From: Haliclystus octoradiatus
Lineage: Eukaryota; Cnidaria; Staurozoa; Stauromedusae; Haliclystidae
Assembly: GCA_916610825.1 (NCBI GenBank)
Contig: OU744447.1
Span: forward strand, 20,119,563-20,183,562
Length of the DNA: 64,000 nucleotides
Direction of reading: 5' to 3'
Shown here: piece after piece, positions 1 to 11,829 of the stretch
Numbering within the stretch: position 1 is the first letter of the stretch
Layout of the letters: each line of letters starts with the position of its first letter
Translations under genes and position numbers: made by a program
The notes under the pieces: generated by a model
What the model saw: only the letters and a program-made list of their open reading frames with translations
Databases searched by the model: none
What the model was told of the DNA's origin: nothing

Positions 1-805
1 CTTTGATAGACAGTTCACAAACTGTGATTTTATAGGAGCTCAAAGTCATCAACAAATCACAAAAGGTTCATGAATCTTACACAAAAAACATCCATTTATA
101 ACATCTGCATAAAGAGCAGAGCTTGTAGCGATCAATGTGCTGCTTTAAAGTATAATGCAATATTTACTAAACTATCTTCTGATCATAGGTCATTTTCTAA
201 TATTACCTGATGAAAGTATTGAAAAATGCCCTTGAAATGTCACTAGATGAAACAAGAACAATTCAAATTATAAAAGCTGAATTTTATTGTTTGAGGAACA
301 ATTTAAAAACAAGTTTTCCTAAATTTGAAGTCCGTCTGACATAGAAATGAACTCCCAAGGCCCCTCTAAATTAATACATAATAAAGTTAATGGGGAAAAC
401 GCTAACATTTTTCAAACATGAATAGTTTATCATTACGATATAAGTTTTATAAAACTAAATAGAGGGCTATGGACAGGGTCCGACAAAGTCTGGGAAATTG
501 GAAACCTGGTTTGCAGAAGGCTAACAAAATTCAGAAGGAAAAGGCAAAATACTGGATATAAAGCTAAAATAATTAGAAAAATATGAAAAATAAAATTTTG
601 ATATTACGTTTTCATGTCAGTAAATTTTACTTAAACGTTTATCTGAAAAAGCTGACAGCATGAATAATTTCAATTGATTATTTATAATGTTTGAATGTTA
701 ATAAATCTAAGAAAAATAGACAATTTAAAATGACGCAGTTAAAAACGTGGCTTCCACTGTGAAATGGTTTTAACCAGTATAATACACACTGTGTGCTGGT
801 ATTTA
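1..805. other. AT-rich non-coding DNA
   Basis: No convincing coding frame or RNA gene is visible. The first about 75 bases carry traces of the TCATGAAC/GTTCACAAAC repeat seen at many other places in the window, so the left edge probably cuts a copy of that family. The rest is unstructured AT-rich sequence. Confidence 0.5.
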
Positions 806-813
806 TACATTAT

Positions 814-1724
814 TAGGGATGAGACGATTATTCTAAAAACAATCGGATTTGCCAATCATCAGCGCCAATCTTTACTAATCGGAAAATAATCGACATCAGC
901 AAATCAGCCATTTTGTCAATCGTTAAACCAATTGTTTTCAGACAATGAAATTCAATATAAAATGTCTTTATTCCAAAAATTCAATAACTTAATGTTTTGA
1001 TGTCTTAATTAAAAAGTTTATATCACTCAGTGCAGTAGCAACAAAGCAGTCGCACTGTATTGTTTACATCGTTTTGTAATCCAGAACGTTCTTCGCTCTG
1101 TTTTGTTTACATCGTTTTGTAATTCATAACCTATTCAAAACGTTCCAATAATTCGTCATGCCACTTGACACCTTCTAATGTCATAAAGTGAAAATGATCA
1201 ACACATTAGCATGATGAATTAAAGATGTGAGCATGGTTGAATGAATAATTTTATTGAGAAAGAAAAAGCGGCCGTCGGGTTTTAATTTGTAGGAGCAGTT
1301 TTGAAAATAGTTAAAGTAGTTTGATGTTTAAGAAATTCTTGTAAAGAGATTTTATTTTCATTATTTTGGATGAAGTACTATTAAAAGCTGGAAAGATATA
1401 CTAATTATTTATGGGAAAAGTCGCTTCGTAGTTCGATCATCGCTGCCTGCTTTGTGTGGACAGGCAAACTTTTGTTATCATCAAATTTAAAAAAGATAAC
1501 CATATTTCATTTTGTTTAATTCAGCTAATTGCAGACTTGCATATATAATGTAATTTCGTATTAATTAAAAATTCAAAATGTACGTTTACGGCTATGTGTT
1601 TTCTCTTGCTCTTTTGTTTTTGAAATTTGATTTGTTGTTTTGGAAACAATCGGCAAAAACGATTAATCAGCTCCTAACTAATCGGCATCGAACATCGGTA
1701 AATTTCATTATCGTATCATCCCTA
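814..1724. mobile_element. hAT-type MITE with 8-bp target duplication
   Basis: The segment begins TAGGGATGAGACGAT and ends with the imperfect inverse ATCGTATCATCCCTA, giving terminal inverted repeats of about 16 bp. It is flanked on both sides by the same 8 bases, TACATTAT (806-813 and 1725-1732), which is the target-site duplication length of hAT transposons. The interior (911 bp in all) holds repeated AATCGG/CATCG-type words but no transposase frame, so it is a non-autonomous derivative. Both ends and the duplication are read directly. The hAT assignment rests on the 8-bp duplication and short inverted repeats. Confidence 0.8.
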
Positions 1725-1879
1725 TACATTATCATCCTCACCTCTCTTTAATTCGAGCATATTCCATGTAAAGTTTTGCCATGACTAATTAAGAACAAAG
1801 AACAAGAGATATAGTTATGATAAGTGAAGTATAAATTCATTGGTTATGAACCTGATAACACTGTTTTAGCTAAATCTCC

Positions 1880-3335
1880 TGGTGAAAAAAGTTCATGAGT
1901 TCATGAACATAAAATTGCTCAAAATTGCATGAACTGTTCATGAACTTTTCATGAACCAACAGAAAATGACCATTAAATGTTCATGAACTGTGCATGGACT
2001 GTTCATGAAAGTTCATGAACTTTTCATGAACTCATAAATTTAATTTGCACTAGCCTACACATTAAATAGCTAATAGCAACAAAGATTTAACAGTAAGAGA
2101 CCAATGGACAGTCAACAATGAAGGTCATCATCACCTCTGTGAAATCGGTCCATGAAAGTGTTATGAAATACAGGTCATTCAACTTTCATGAGCTGTTTAC
2201 AAAGTGTTCATAGACTGTTTTACAGTTTGTGAACCATTTGTGAATGCTCACAATGTTTAGGAATAGATCGCTAAATACACGAACTATGTAAAATTTTATC
2301 GCAGGGAAAAACCCTGGATTTAAATGTCGCAAGAAAACTTGTCAAAGTTGTCCAATTATCTCCTAAGATAGTGTCATAGATTGATTTAGGCATTCATGAC
2401 ACTTGAGAGTGACTACTTAAGGTTGTAGACAATCCATTGTGCATTTTCAGTTTCAGAGAGTCATAAATACTCAACCAATATTTACAACACATAAAAACAT
2501 CTGAAAACAGCCAAGGAAGTCTTACCCATTGCCATCCAATGCAACATAAGCCACATATACGCATTTTTATATAATACCTAGAATAATAAATTTTATGATT
2601 ATTATCAAGATAAGTAATAGTACTAGTGGAATAAACTTCTTATATATCCATGAAATTAGTTTTAGCAAGTGAAAGAATAATTTGCTTTACTTTACTTTTG
2701 ATACGTTTATAGATATAAGCTGAAACTTACATACATTGTAGTACATGTTCAAGGCTACACATGTTTCTATAACGTGTACGATAGTCAAGGCTTTTTGTCT
2801 TTGTGATTTCTCCTACATGGAGAGAAAGAATAATAATGTTGTATCACCATATGATGACAATCAGTAGCCAAACCTTCAAAAGGGTGGATTGAATGAAAAC
2901 TCGGGAGAATTACTGAATGACTTGTTCATCAGGTCTTGAACAATAAAATACTTTCAATTCTACTTTTCAACGGCATTTGACATTGTATACCAAGATATTC
3001 TACTCTCCAGATTAACACACATGTTTGATATTACTCCAAAAGTGAGCATGTTGTTAACTTGTTTGATTTATTGGAAATTGAACAGGACAATATCAGTCCG
3101 CATTATTAAAAATTTCAGGAGTTCATGAACAGTTCATGAACGCTAAATGGCCCTAAATTTTCATGAACTGTTCATGAACTCCTAAACTGTTTTTCGCAGG
3201 GGTGGCCCCGGGTATATAAAATTCTGATTGAAAGTTCATGAAAAACAGGCCATTTAACGAAAAGACCTGAACTAATAATGAATGGTCAAATGGTCATGAA
3301 ATCATGAAACCTATTAAATACATTTGCAATTTTAA
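1880..3335. repeat. TCATGAAC-rich palindromic repeat cluster
   Basis: Dense runs of TTCATGAACTGTTCATGAAC-like words occur at 1885-2040, around 2140-2250 and at 3110-3330. The copy at 3112-3203 has inverted ends: TTCAGGAGTTCATGAAC at the left, and its near inverse followed by CTGTTTTTCGCAGGGGT at the right, with CTAAATGGCCCTAAATTT in the middle. A better preserved copy is at 23833-24017. The family looks like a short, almost fully palindromic non-autonomous element that has spread many times. No coding frame lies in this stretch. Confidence 0.6.
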
Positions 3336-3559
3336 TGTTATGTACATTGCCCAATTTTGGGTGATCTAATCCCGTTTAGCCTATCAATCATGCAGATCAA
3401 AATCTCAAAAATAGCCACATTTTAATGAAAACAGTTCATTAACATTCATGAATACTTCATGACAGAGTTCTTGAAATTAGGTCATTTTTATATTCATTTT
3501 AGGGTTGAATAATAACAAATAATACTCAAAATTAGTACTTTAACATGCTGTACCAAGTG

Positions 3560-3870
3560 TTTTTGATAAGTAAGCGTTTGAAAAAGTGCCCGTTCCAAAT
3601 ACTCAAAAACAAAGATTCAAAGTTAAGTGACGTCATAACGTCGAATTTCTGATTACAACCAATGAGTGCAATTAGATAACCACAGGTATGGATCATTCGT
3701 CCATAACAACAATCAAATTGTTTGTTGATATGAAAGAATGATCAACAGCTGTGGTAAACATATTCTGCTCACTTGCCATGATCAGAAATTAGACATTATG
3801 ACGTCACTTAACTTTGCTTTTCAGTTTTTGAAGATTTCAGTTCGGTCTATTTTCAAACATTTATTTCTCA
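3560..3870. mobile_element. Fold-back MITE
   Basis: A left arm around 3610-3655 (AAAGTTAAGTGACGTCATAA) returns in inverse orientation around 3780-3820 (TTATGACGTCACTTAACTTT), with weaker matching outward. Between the arms lies about 125 bp that itself contains near-inverse words (CCACAGGTATGGATC versus GATCAACAGCTGTGG). The structure is that of a palindromic MITE. A short open frame on the + strand here is incidental. Exact ends and target duplication were not resolved. Confidence 0.6.
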
Positions 3871-4004
3871 AAGTTCAAATCAAAAACTGCAATAAAGAAA
3901 TTCATTATATGAAGGATTTAGCACTAACATAACACTAGCATATCAATGTGTCACTGCACAAATTATATAGTTGAGATTAAAAGTTTTACTTTGCAGAACT
4001 GTAA

Positions 4005-4757
4005 AATTAGTGCTAAAATAGTAATCAATTACAATTACAACTACTTCTCTCAAAAAGTAATCAATTAACAGTGAAAAATTACTTATTTCAAAAAGTAATT
4101 ACGATTACTAATTACTGATTACTTTTCTAAAGCAGAGAGAATAAGACTGGTTCCACTACTTAAATAACACATTTAAAACTTGTTTTAATTACCTATAACA
4201 ATAATCTTGTTTTCTACAAGAGGTGAGCTATTGAAGGCATATGATATTATAAGGCGATGGTGTATTAACAACAAAATTTGTGTGTTTGAACTTTATGCAA
4301 TACAAAATCATCATTAAATTTCTGTAGATTTAATTGAACCATGTGATATCTTATCATGATAAAAAAAATCATAATAAATAGATTGGTAGATAATCAAATA
4401 CGATACAGAAATTGTGTTGCTAGGAATTCATATACCTTAAGTGTGTATAGTGTGATATTCTGATTGCTATTGTTTCTATTTCTATTGTTGGTGGTCTTGT
4501 TTTGTTGTAATTAAATTCAATAGGTGTCATTTTTAAAGAGATATTGACTTGACACTTCTTGTTACAGAGTTGAAAAACATTCAAAACAGTGAAAGATATC
4601 ATATTGTTTTTTTTGTCAAGAAAGTAAATCAGTGATTTCTAGGCACCCAAAAAAGTAATCCGCTACCGTTACTAAAAATAACAGCCTAATGATTACAGAT
4701 AAAATTAATTTTTCAGAAAAGTAATTGATTACAGTAATCACTTATATCCCTGCTATT
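4005..4757. mobile_element. MITE with AGTAATCAATTAC terminal motifs
   Basis: Both ends are filled with AGTAATCAATTAC/GTAATTGATTAC words in inverse orientation (4018-4130 and 4650-4742). The right end closes with CACTTATATCCCTGCTA. The interior is AT-rich and non-coding. This arrangement is typical of hAT-like MITEs whose ends carry alternating TAATC motifs. The left boundary is less clear than the right, so coordinates are approximate. Confidence 0.55.
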
Positions 4758-4929
4758 TTAAAAAAGTGTGCAATAAAAGAATTTGAAAGTTACTAATTTA
4801 ACCAGATTGAAAAATTTGAGCATAACCATTGGAATCAAATCTAGATCACATACAGACAGAGCTAGACTGTCCTACTTTCAAATATGTCATACATGACATT
4901 ATGGACAAACCAAAATATTTGTCAAGCAG

Positions 4930-5745
4930 CCACATCCCGTGAAATGCAAACAAAATGGCCATGAAACTGGAATGGCCAAATTTTCATGAACTTTTTCATG
5001 AAATTGGGTTATTTAACATTCGTGAACTGTTTTCACATTTCTGTTTTAATTAATTGAGTTGAATATCACACACATATGACATATCACAGAAGCAGAGTTG
5101 AATATCTTACCTTTAACGTGTAAAGAGAAACTAGTGACAAAGTGGATGAAAATACTGCACATACCAAAGGGACAGGCTAAAGGGGGTAAAATGAATGGTA
5201 CTGTATAATTATTATACATAACATAACCAGAATTTTTTATGAGAATTACCCCTAAATAAAAATCTGTGAAAAAGTTTACTTGATGTAGTCACTTGGAAAA
5301 CTTTTGAAAGAAATTATTTAAATCCCGAAAGCAAAAATATTTTATCGGATCCAGCTTATGTTAATTACTGTATGCATCAATTGAATAGCCAATTAGTATG
5401 GGCTGTAGGCTATCTATTTGTTTGGTAAACAGGTTACTGGAACGTTTATGAGCAGTTCATGAAATGATTCATGAAAAACATGCTGCTTAACATTTTTTAT
5501 GAATTATACACAAACTATTCATGAACTCATGAGATTCTTGCAGAGGAAGGTTTGTAATAAGTAAGCTCCCTTGGTGTTACAGAAGTTTATAATGACGTCA
5601 TAAAATTGACCGGGAACCTTTGCGCTTGGTCTTCGAATATGCACTGATTCATTACACTACTTATGGCTTGAAAAATGGCATTCACTTTTCAACTTTGAGC
5701 TCGCAAGGCGCAACGGTCAATTTTATGCCTTTAAAGTTTACATGT
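4930..5745. repeat. Further TCATGAA repeats and a small fold-back
   Basis: Copies of the TCATGAA family lie at about 4985-5035 and 5450-5540. A small fold-back follows at about 5590-5740: ATGACGTCATAAAATTGACCG faces CGGTCAATTTTAT in inverse orientation, with AACCTTTGCGCTTGG facing CGCAAGGCGCAAC. No gene is visible. Confidence 0.5.
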
Positions 5746-5749
5746 ACTA

Positions 5750-7600
5750 CTGGTAATAAAAACAATAGTGCAGTTTACCAATCTGTTTAAACACATGTTT
5801 GAAAATATAGTGAATGCAGTTTATTCAATGTCAACTAGAAATAAACTAACCAATTGTGACAGTGCAACTGAACCACTATATATACCAACTGTGAAAATCA
5901 AGCTTTGTGGGATCATCACACGGGCCAATGTACTATCAATTGACAAATAAAAGTAATTATTAAATAAATCACATTGTAAATTATCCTAGGTTACCATCTA
6001 AATCTATCAGACTTCTGAGTATAACATATTTTAGCATGCAGAAAATGTATTTGATTTTAGAAGCTATTCCATCAGTAAATGCTTTGTAAACATAAAATGT
6101 AACTAATACTACCGGTGTGTCATTTCTGCCATATTTAGGTACAGACTGATGCGCCTCCAAAAACATCAATTCAGAGGGCTCTAATTTACTGGAGAAAATC
6201 TAATTTACAGTACATGAATTCAACAGGGGAAGATGTCACTTCTGTCTTCTAGGTCATGTTAAGATATCAGATACGCATGAATGACATTTGCTGCACATCA
6301 GCTTTGACCGGTAACCTAGCAGGAGACGTTTTTTCCAAGAACATGTAAATGTAATGCCACAATACAGCCACATTCGTGATGTCCATAATCTTTCTAACAG
6401 TTTATCTATTTTTCTTTGCAGTTATTCTTTGTGTAGCAAATTCGCTGGGTGTAAGTGAGAGAATACATTCTTATAGTAACCATCTTTATTCATCAACTAC
6501 TAGGCCTACTCCAAGTTCAAAAATTAAAACATAAAAACTGCATAATACGTAGCCTGCGTATTATTCTTCGTAAAGTCTGTCTGCACATTAGCGCCATATT
6601 TAGCTCACTGATTGTTCTTTCCATTACCGTGTTTTTGGTACAACAGTATGTTGTGATTGGTTAATAAAAATATATGAACAATTGGCAAATATTTTAAAAT
6701 AATGAAAGTCAAGTAATGACAGGAAACCGCACATGTAAATATTTATTTAATATGAATTCAGTACAAACACTTAGTACGCGATACCGGGCACCAACACGAA
6801 GATGGACTATACGAAGGAAAAGTCTGTCCTCACGCAGGCCACATAATACCTCGCAAATAGACCTTTAACAGCATCCATTGTGTAGTTCGGCTAAGATGAT
6901 TTATACCATCATGTAGGATTGCTAATTCTTTACAGGAGCACATCATACAGGGCTGCTGTGAGCTTGACAATGGCATCGGATAACATTGGTTACTATCTTA
7001 AGAAATCTAACAACTAATTATTTCTGATAATGTTAGCAAAAGAAAAAAATTAAAAATAGGAGTAGCCTACCTAGTTATTGTTGGCTGTTTAATTATTTCA
7101 AATACAAGTGCTGTGAGAAGAACAACAAAAATGCATACCATCTGCCAGCTTGAAAAGAATAAAACCATAGAAATTAGAGTGATTACTCAAAAGGAAATTA
7201 CTTGACAAAAATACTTGATCTAGCATAAATGGCTTTTTACATACCAATGGATTATTTTTATCATCAATCAGTTATAAAATGTCCAATGAAATGTGAATTT
7301 AAAGCATTTCACTAAATTTGAATGAGCACCAATGGTGTAACGAATCTATTTCTATATAGTCCGCTACAATAACTCTAATCAAATAAACACTAATTTTGTT
7401 ATATATTAGGCCTAACTCAAAATAATCTCAAATACTAGGCCTAACTAGTATATTTATTTCATAACTTTTCTTCTTAATCAACTTTATTACTAACAACTCA
7501 CACGTCCTTCTTTCTCCTAATTGACTCCTAACACATGATAAAATCATACATGCATAACGGTAACAAAGACAGCAATAGAATTACATTAGACATAAAACAG
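5750..7600. other. Non-coding stretch, no recognisable content
   Basis: Only short chance frames are present. No frame shows a recognisable domain, splice-consistent extension or RNA structure. I see nothing assignable here. Confidence 0.5.
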
Positions 7601-7601
7601 T

Positions 7602-9235
7602 TAAAGACCATAGAATGACCAGCAGCCTTTGCATATTTTTATATTTGAAATCTGGACCCAGATTTCAATCATTTGTTTTCATGATACACGGCCCGCCTTT
7701 GTGTCTCCTTTGCACACATACACGATTTTGCAAAACATTTCGTAAAACGAACATGGAAGCATCTCTGTCAAGTTATTTATCAACGAACTGGTTTGGAAAG
7801 TTACAAGAGCAATAGAGGTGGACGTCGTAAGGGCTTTCGATGCTTGAAGAAATGTGTACCATGAAAATCAATTAACTTGCTCTTAGCATCATCACTGAAA
7901 CAAAATGAAATTATAACACCCGCTGAGGCTAGGGTTATATGGACGCACCGAACTCAATTGATTCATTCATTCGAATTAAATCTCATGATAGCGCGCTTCG
8001 TATAACACCATTCGGTTCATCAACATTCCTCAAAAAACATTAAATGCGTCAAGCTAGCTCCGCACGTCAAGGCTTGACGTGCGGAGCTCTTCTCCATGAA
8101 TTAAATTCATCGCCGCGTTATACGAGCGAGCTACCATCGCACCGAACTAAATACATTCGACTCACGGTGCCGTGACTGAGCTCCTATATCTACCTTATAT
8201 GGCAATAAACCGGGGGATGTGCAAATCATAAATTATTTTAAAGGATGTTTCCATGGCAATACGATAGAAAGAACATCGCTTTTGGGATGTTGTTATGGTG
8301 ACTTGTTTATCTGATTGAAAGATGGCTGACAGGGAAGCTGATGTTTTCCAAAATCATGATTTAAAACATTTTAAAAACGTTTTATTTTAGTCAATCACAA
8401 TGCATCAGCACTAGAATTGGGGTCGCTTTTATCATAATACGTTATCTAAATGGAAATTCGCATTCAATTTGCTCTGAGTACTATGCCTTGCTAGAACAAA
8501 AACTGTCTCCCGTAAAAATGCTTGCAAACCTTCGAGATTACTACTTCATACAAGTTTCAAACTATAGATAGGCAAAATAGAACGGAAAAATCGCTGAAAA
8601 TGAAAAATAATGCAAACAAAACACTCTGGTTTCAAACCATGCGGCATAATTCCAAGAAAACTACTTCCTATCACGTGACATTTTGGCCAGTTTTAAACAT
8701 CGTCGACATTTGGTTCGTCTGTATAACCCCAAATGCGAATTTAATGCTATTCGGTGTCGCACCTAATTCGAATTGAGTTCGGTGCGTCCATATAACCCTA
8801 GCCTGAATTCGTTTTTAATACGGATACTTTAATGGATACTATGTATTTTCAAATCAACACTATTTAAATTCATATGATTCTAAATAATTTTACGTAAATT
8901 GTAAAATTTAGAATCATATGAATTTAATTAGTGTTGATTTGAAAGTACATTTCATCCAAGTTGTTTTGATTTGCGTCAAACTTCTCAGACATGATCAGAC
9001 TGTGACTCCCATTCCGCCATTTATTTGTGAGCCGTATACATCTGTTGGCTATCTATAGCCATAGTCTTTGCGTTTCGACAAGTAAGAATTGAGATTTGTC
9101 CAAAACTGAAATTGATAAACCAGACTATTTTCTCAAGCTTTCTGTCGTGTCTTTCTGTCGCAACAGCCACAAGGACAATCCTCTGACGTGGGTGCTGACG
9201 TCGCATTTATTGAGCAGCTCCTCACAAAAGGAGAG
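7602..9235. mobile_element. TIR element with TTAAAG...GACCAGCAGCC ends, split by another element
   Basis: The left end (TTAAAGACCATAGAATGACCAGCAGCCTTTG) matches the ends of the element at 50216-51220, to which this whole segment is related in inverse orientation. The matching parts are 7611-7920 and 8807-9205. Between them sits a separate transposon (7927-8803). An internal hairpin at about 8846-8946 (TTCATATGATTCTAAAT facing its inverse) is absent in that form from the 50-kb copy. The right end is diverged after about 9205 and its inverted repeat could not be found. There is no transposase frame, so it is non-autonomous. Confidence 0.65.
7927..8803. mobile_element. TIR transposon with 33-bp perfect inverted repeats and TGA duplication
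   Basis: The element starts GGCTAGGGTTATATGGACGC and ends with the exact inverse. The inverted repeats are identical over 33 bp. It is flanked by TGA on both sides (7924-7926 and 8804-8806). Comparison with the related uninterrupted host element at 50.7 kb shows AACACC-AGG-TGA-ATTCG, an empty site that confirms a 3-bp duplication. A 3-bp duplication suggests the PIF/Harbinger group, a family inference. The interior (877 bp) has no transposase. Relatives are at 37375-38220 (inverse) and at the edges of the Ngaro insertion (29332-29348 and 35537 onward). Confidence 0.8.
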
Positions 9236-9426
9236 CAGAGGGAAGAAATCCAGATGACAAATAAAATAAATGAACATACAGTAATAAAATAAATACCTTT
9301 GGTATATAGTAGGGTATGTGAAACCAAGAATAGATAAGACATACTGAAATCAAAGACAACATTGTTTGCTGAACAGAAATAGTATAGCCTACAAAGAAAT
9401 ATAGCCCTACATGTTAAACACTCCAA

Positions 9427-10370
9427 GTTAAAGTGTATATCCCGGATATTGGGTATTTGCTTCTTTAGATAGAGAAAAATTTTCTATTCGTACATGATCT
9501 TCTTGAGTTTTTACTTTGCGCAAGCATTTCCCTCTCAAAAATGTAGTCAAAGTTACGGTTTTGTGTCTCACTCTTTTTCCTCGAACAGGAACCCATTTAT
9601 TTTCCACAAGAGGGTTTACACCGGAAAAAACACTTAACTTTTTACTTATTTGTCTCTAAATAAAAAACCGCTAAACCAAATGACAATCTGCTTTTGGAAT
9701 GAAAATTTCAACGTTCAGCTGAAGATTTAGAGCTATATTTGATCAATGTTTGAGATCCAGGTAAAGAGATATAAGCCTCTAAAGTCAAAAAATTTTTAGT
9801 TTTGGATTTTTCTCACTCAAGTGCTCACGCGATTAGCACCTCTTTACGACTTCGTCTAAGCAGGTTATCGTTGCTGGTTATTGAAGGTGACTATTTTTAA
9901 TGCGCATCAACTATGCCGACTATGCTTAGACGAAGTCTCAAAGAGGTGTTAATCGTGTGAGCACTTGAATGAGAAAAATCCAAAACTAAAAATTTTTGAC
10001 TTTAGAGGCTTATATTTCTTTACCTGTATCTTGAATATTGATCAAATATAGCTCTAAATCTTCAGCTGAACGTTGAAAATTTCATTCCGAAAGCAGATTG
10101 TCATTTGGTTTAGCGTTTTTTTATTTAGAGACAAATAAGTAAAAAGTTTAGTGTTTTTTCCGGTGTAAACTCTCTTGTTGAAAATAAACGGGTTCCTGTT
10201 TGAGGAAAAAGAGTGAGACACAAAATTAACCCAAAACCGTCACTTTGACTGCATTTTTGAAGGAGAAATGATCGCGTAAAGTAAAAACACAAGAAGATCA
10301 TGTAAGAATAGAAAAGTTTTCTCTATCTAAAGAAGCAATCTCCCAATATCCGGGATATTCATTTTAATGT
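9427..10370. mobile_element. Long fold-back element, arms about 446 bp
   Basis: The left arm (9427-9872) and right arm (9923-10370) are inverse copies over almost their whole length, with a spacer of only about 50 bp. Outer ends meet at ATATCCCGGATATTGGG/CCCAATATCCGGGATAT, and inner ends at CTTCGTCTAAGCA/TGCTTAGACGAAG. Differences are scattered single bases and small indels. No protein frame is present. The structure fits a fold-back transposon or an inverted duplication. If transcribed it would form a very long double-stranded RNA hairpin. Confidence 0.8.
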
Positions 10371-10844
10371 AAAAATATTGCCATTTACATTCATGAAAAG
10401 TCTTTGAAGTTCATAAATAAAAGTGTTTCAAGTTCAAATTAAAACTCAAACTTCGACTTTAGTACAACAGGTTAAGGTAAAAATTTAGAGTTTTAATTTT
10501 CTGAGTGAACGACGACCCTATTGTTACAGACTTTGTAAACTTCATACACTAACTTTCACTCATGGACTGTTTCTGCATCGGCACATAATAAAATATTTCA
10601 GTAGGCCTAACTTTTTGAGACAGTTATAGACAATTCGAGACACTTTAGAGCAGTTGTTGCGTGGGGTGGCTAACTGAACACAGCATTGTATCAACTTACG
10701 TTCGACTTCCTGTTTTTTCTCGTTTTGTAAATGATAAGTAAACAACAGCTATGGGTGCTTTTAAAAGTATTTGAAACTCATTTATTCACATCTAGGCCTT
10801 CTTTGAAATAGTAGAAATATGATTGGAAATGTAAGAATTTTTTT

Positions 10845-11282
10845 TAAATTTAAATTTTAATTATTCAAGTAACTTTACTTAACTATACCTACTACCCATT
10901 TTTAACATATTTAAATCTGTCCATAATTTGAACACTTTACACCATTCATTTGTAAAGCGTGTTAGATCAAATCATGACAAATAAAATGTAAAAAGCAATA
11001 TTTAAATAATAATTATTTTCGATGAAGTGCAAGAATAGATTACCCCGTAGAATACTTTATTAGAATAGGTTATTGTAAAATATATTAGTAGAATGAGAAT
11101 AGCCTAGGGCTAGCTATTCTAATGAAGTATTCTACGGGGTATTCTATTCTTGCACTTCATCGAAAATAATTAGTATTCAAATATTGCTTTTTACATTTTA
11201 TTTGTCATGATTTGATCTAATGGGTAGTAGGTAGGCCTATAGTTAAATAAAATTACTTGAATAATTAAAATTAAAATTAAAC
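10845..11282. mobile_element. Fold-back repeat
   Basis: The segment 10955-11066 (GATCAAATCATGACAAATAA ... TACCCCGTAGAATAC) faces its inverse at 11113-11221. Shorter outer arms rich in AATTTAAATTTTAATTATTC also match in inverse. The left side carries about 60 extra bases that the right side lacks, so the arms are unequal. It is non-coding. Confidence 0.65.
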
Positions 11283-11319
11283 AATCAGGAAAGACTTTCG
11301 TCATCAAATGAAATCTAAC

Positions 11320-11645
11320 AAAAGATTTGTAGAGCTTGTGTAGAGCATTGTTGCCAGGTTCATTTTGCCACCCCATACAACATCATCTGTTTGATTATAT
11401 TCAAAGTCACTCTCGGCACAGCTCAACACATTTTCTAGATAATGTTGAGCACTTCCAGGTGGTCAAATGAACGTAACATTTGCTCAACATCCACTCTGCA
11501 ATGTTGAGCCGTGTAGAGCACTTTGTGTAGAGTAGATGTTGCGTGGGGTGGCTAACTGACCCAACAAGTGCTCTACATGAGCTCTACATCAATGTTGAGC
11601 AAATGTTTGGTTCATTTAGCCGGGCCATTTGTTCGTATTTAAGTT
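11320..11645. repeat. Inverted GTAGAGCAC / CAATGTTGAGC repeat
   Basis: Words such as CAATGTTGAGCAAATG, GTGCTCTACA and the phrase GTTGCGTGGGGTGGCTAACTGA recur in direct and inverse orientation. A further copy of the last phrase lies at about 10655. This looks like a degraded palindromic element. No gene is seen. Confidence 0.45.
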
Positions 11646-11829
11646 TCACACCTTTGCATAAGATGTATCTGTGACATAATTTATAATAGTTTGAAATACA
11701 GTATAATTATGTAGGCCTATTTATTTATGGCGCGGTGTATTAGCACTATTTTGAATGTGTAACTGCAGCCGCCCTCAAGATAGGCTAATAATGTCAGCAT
11801 TTCCATTATTACCTAATTATTCTATTTAT

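Noticed and set aside
8522-8776. 84-codon + frame
   Set aside because: Lies wholly inside the TIR element at 7927-8803 and is not conserved in the diverged copy at 37.4-38.2 kb, so it is not a transposase.
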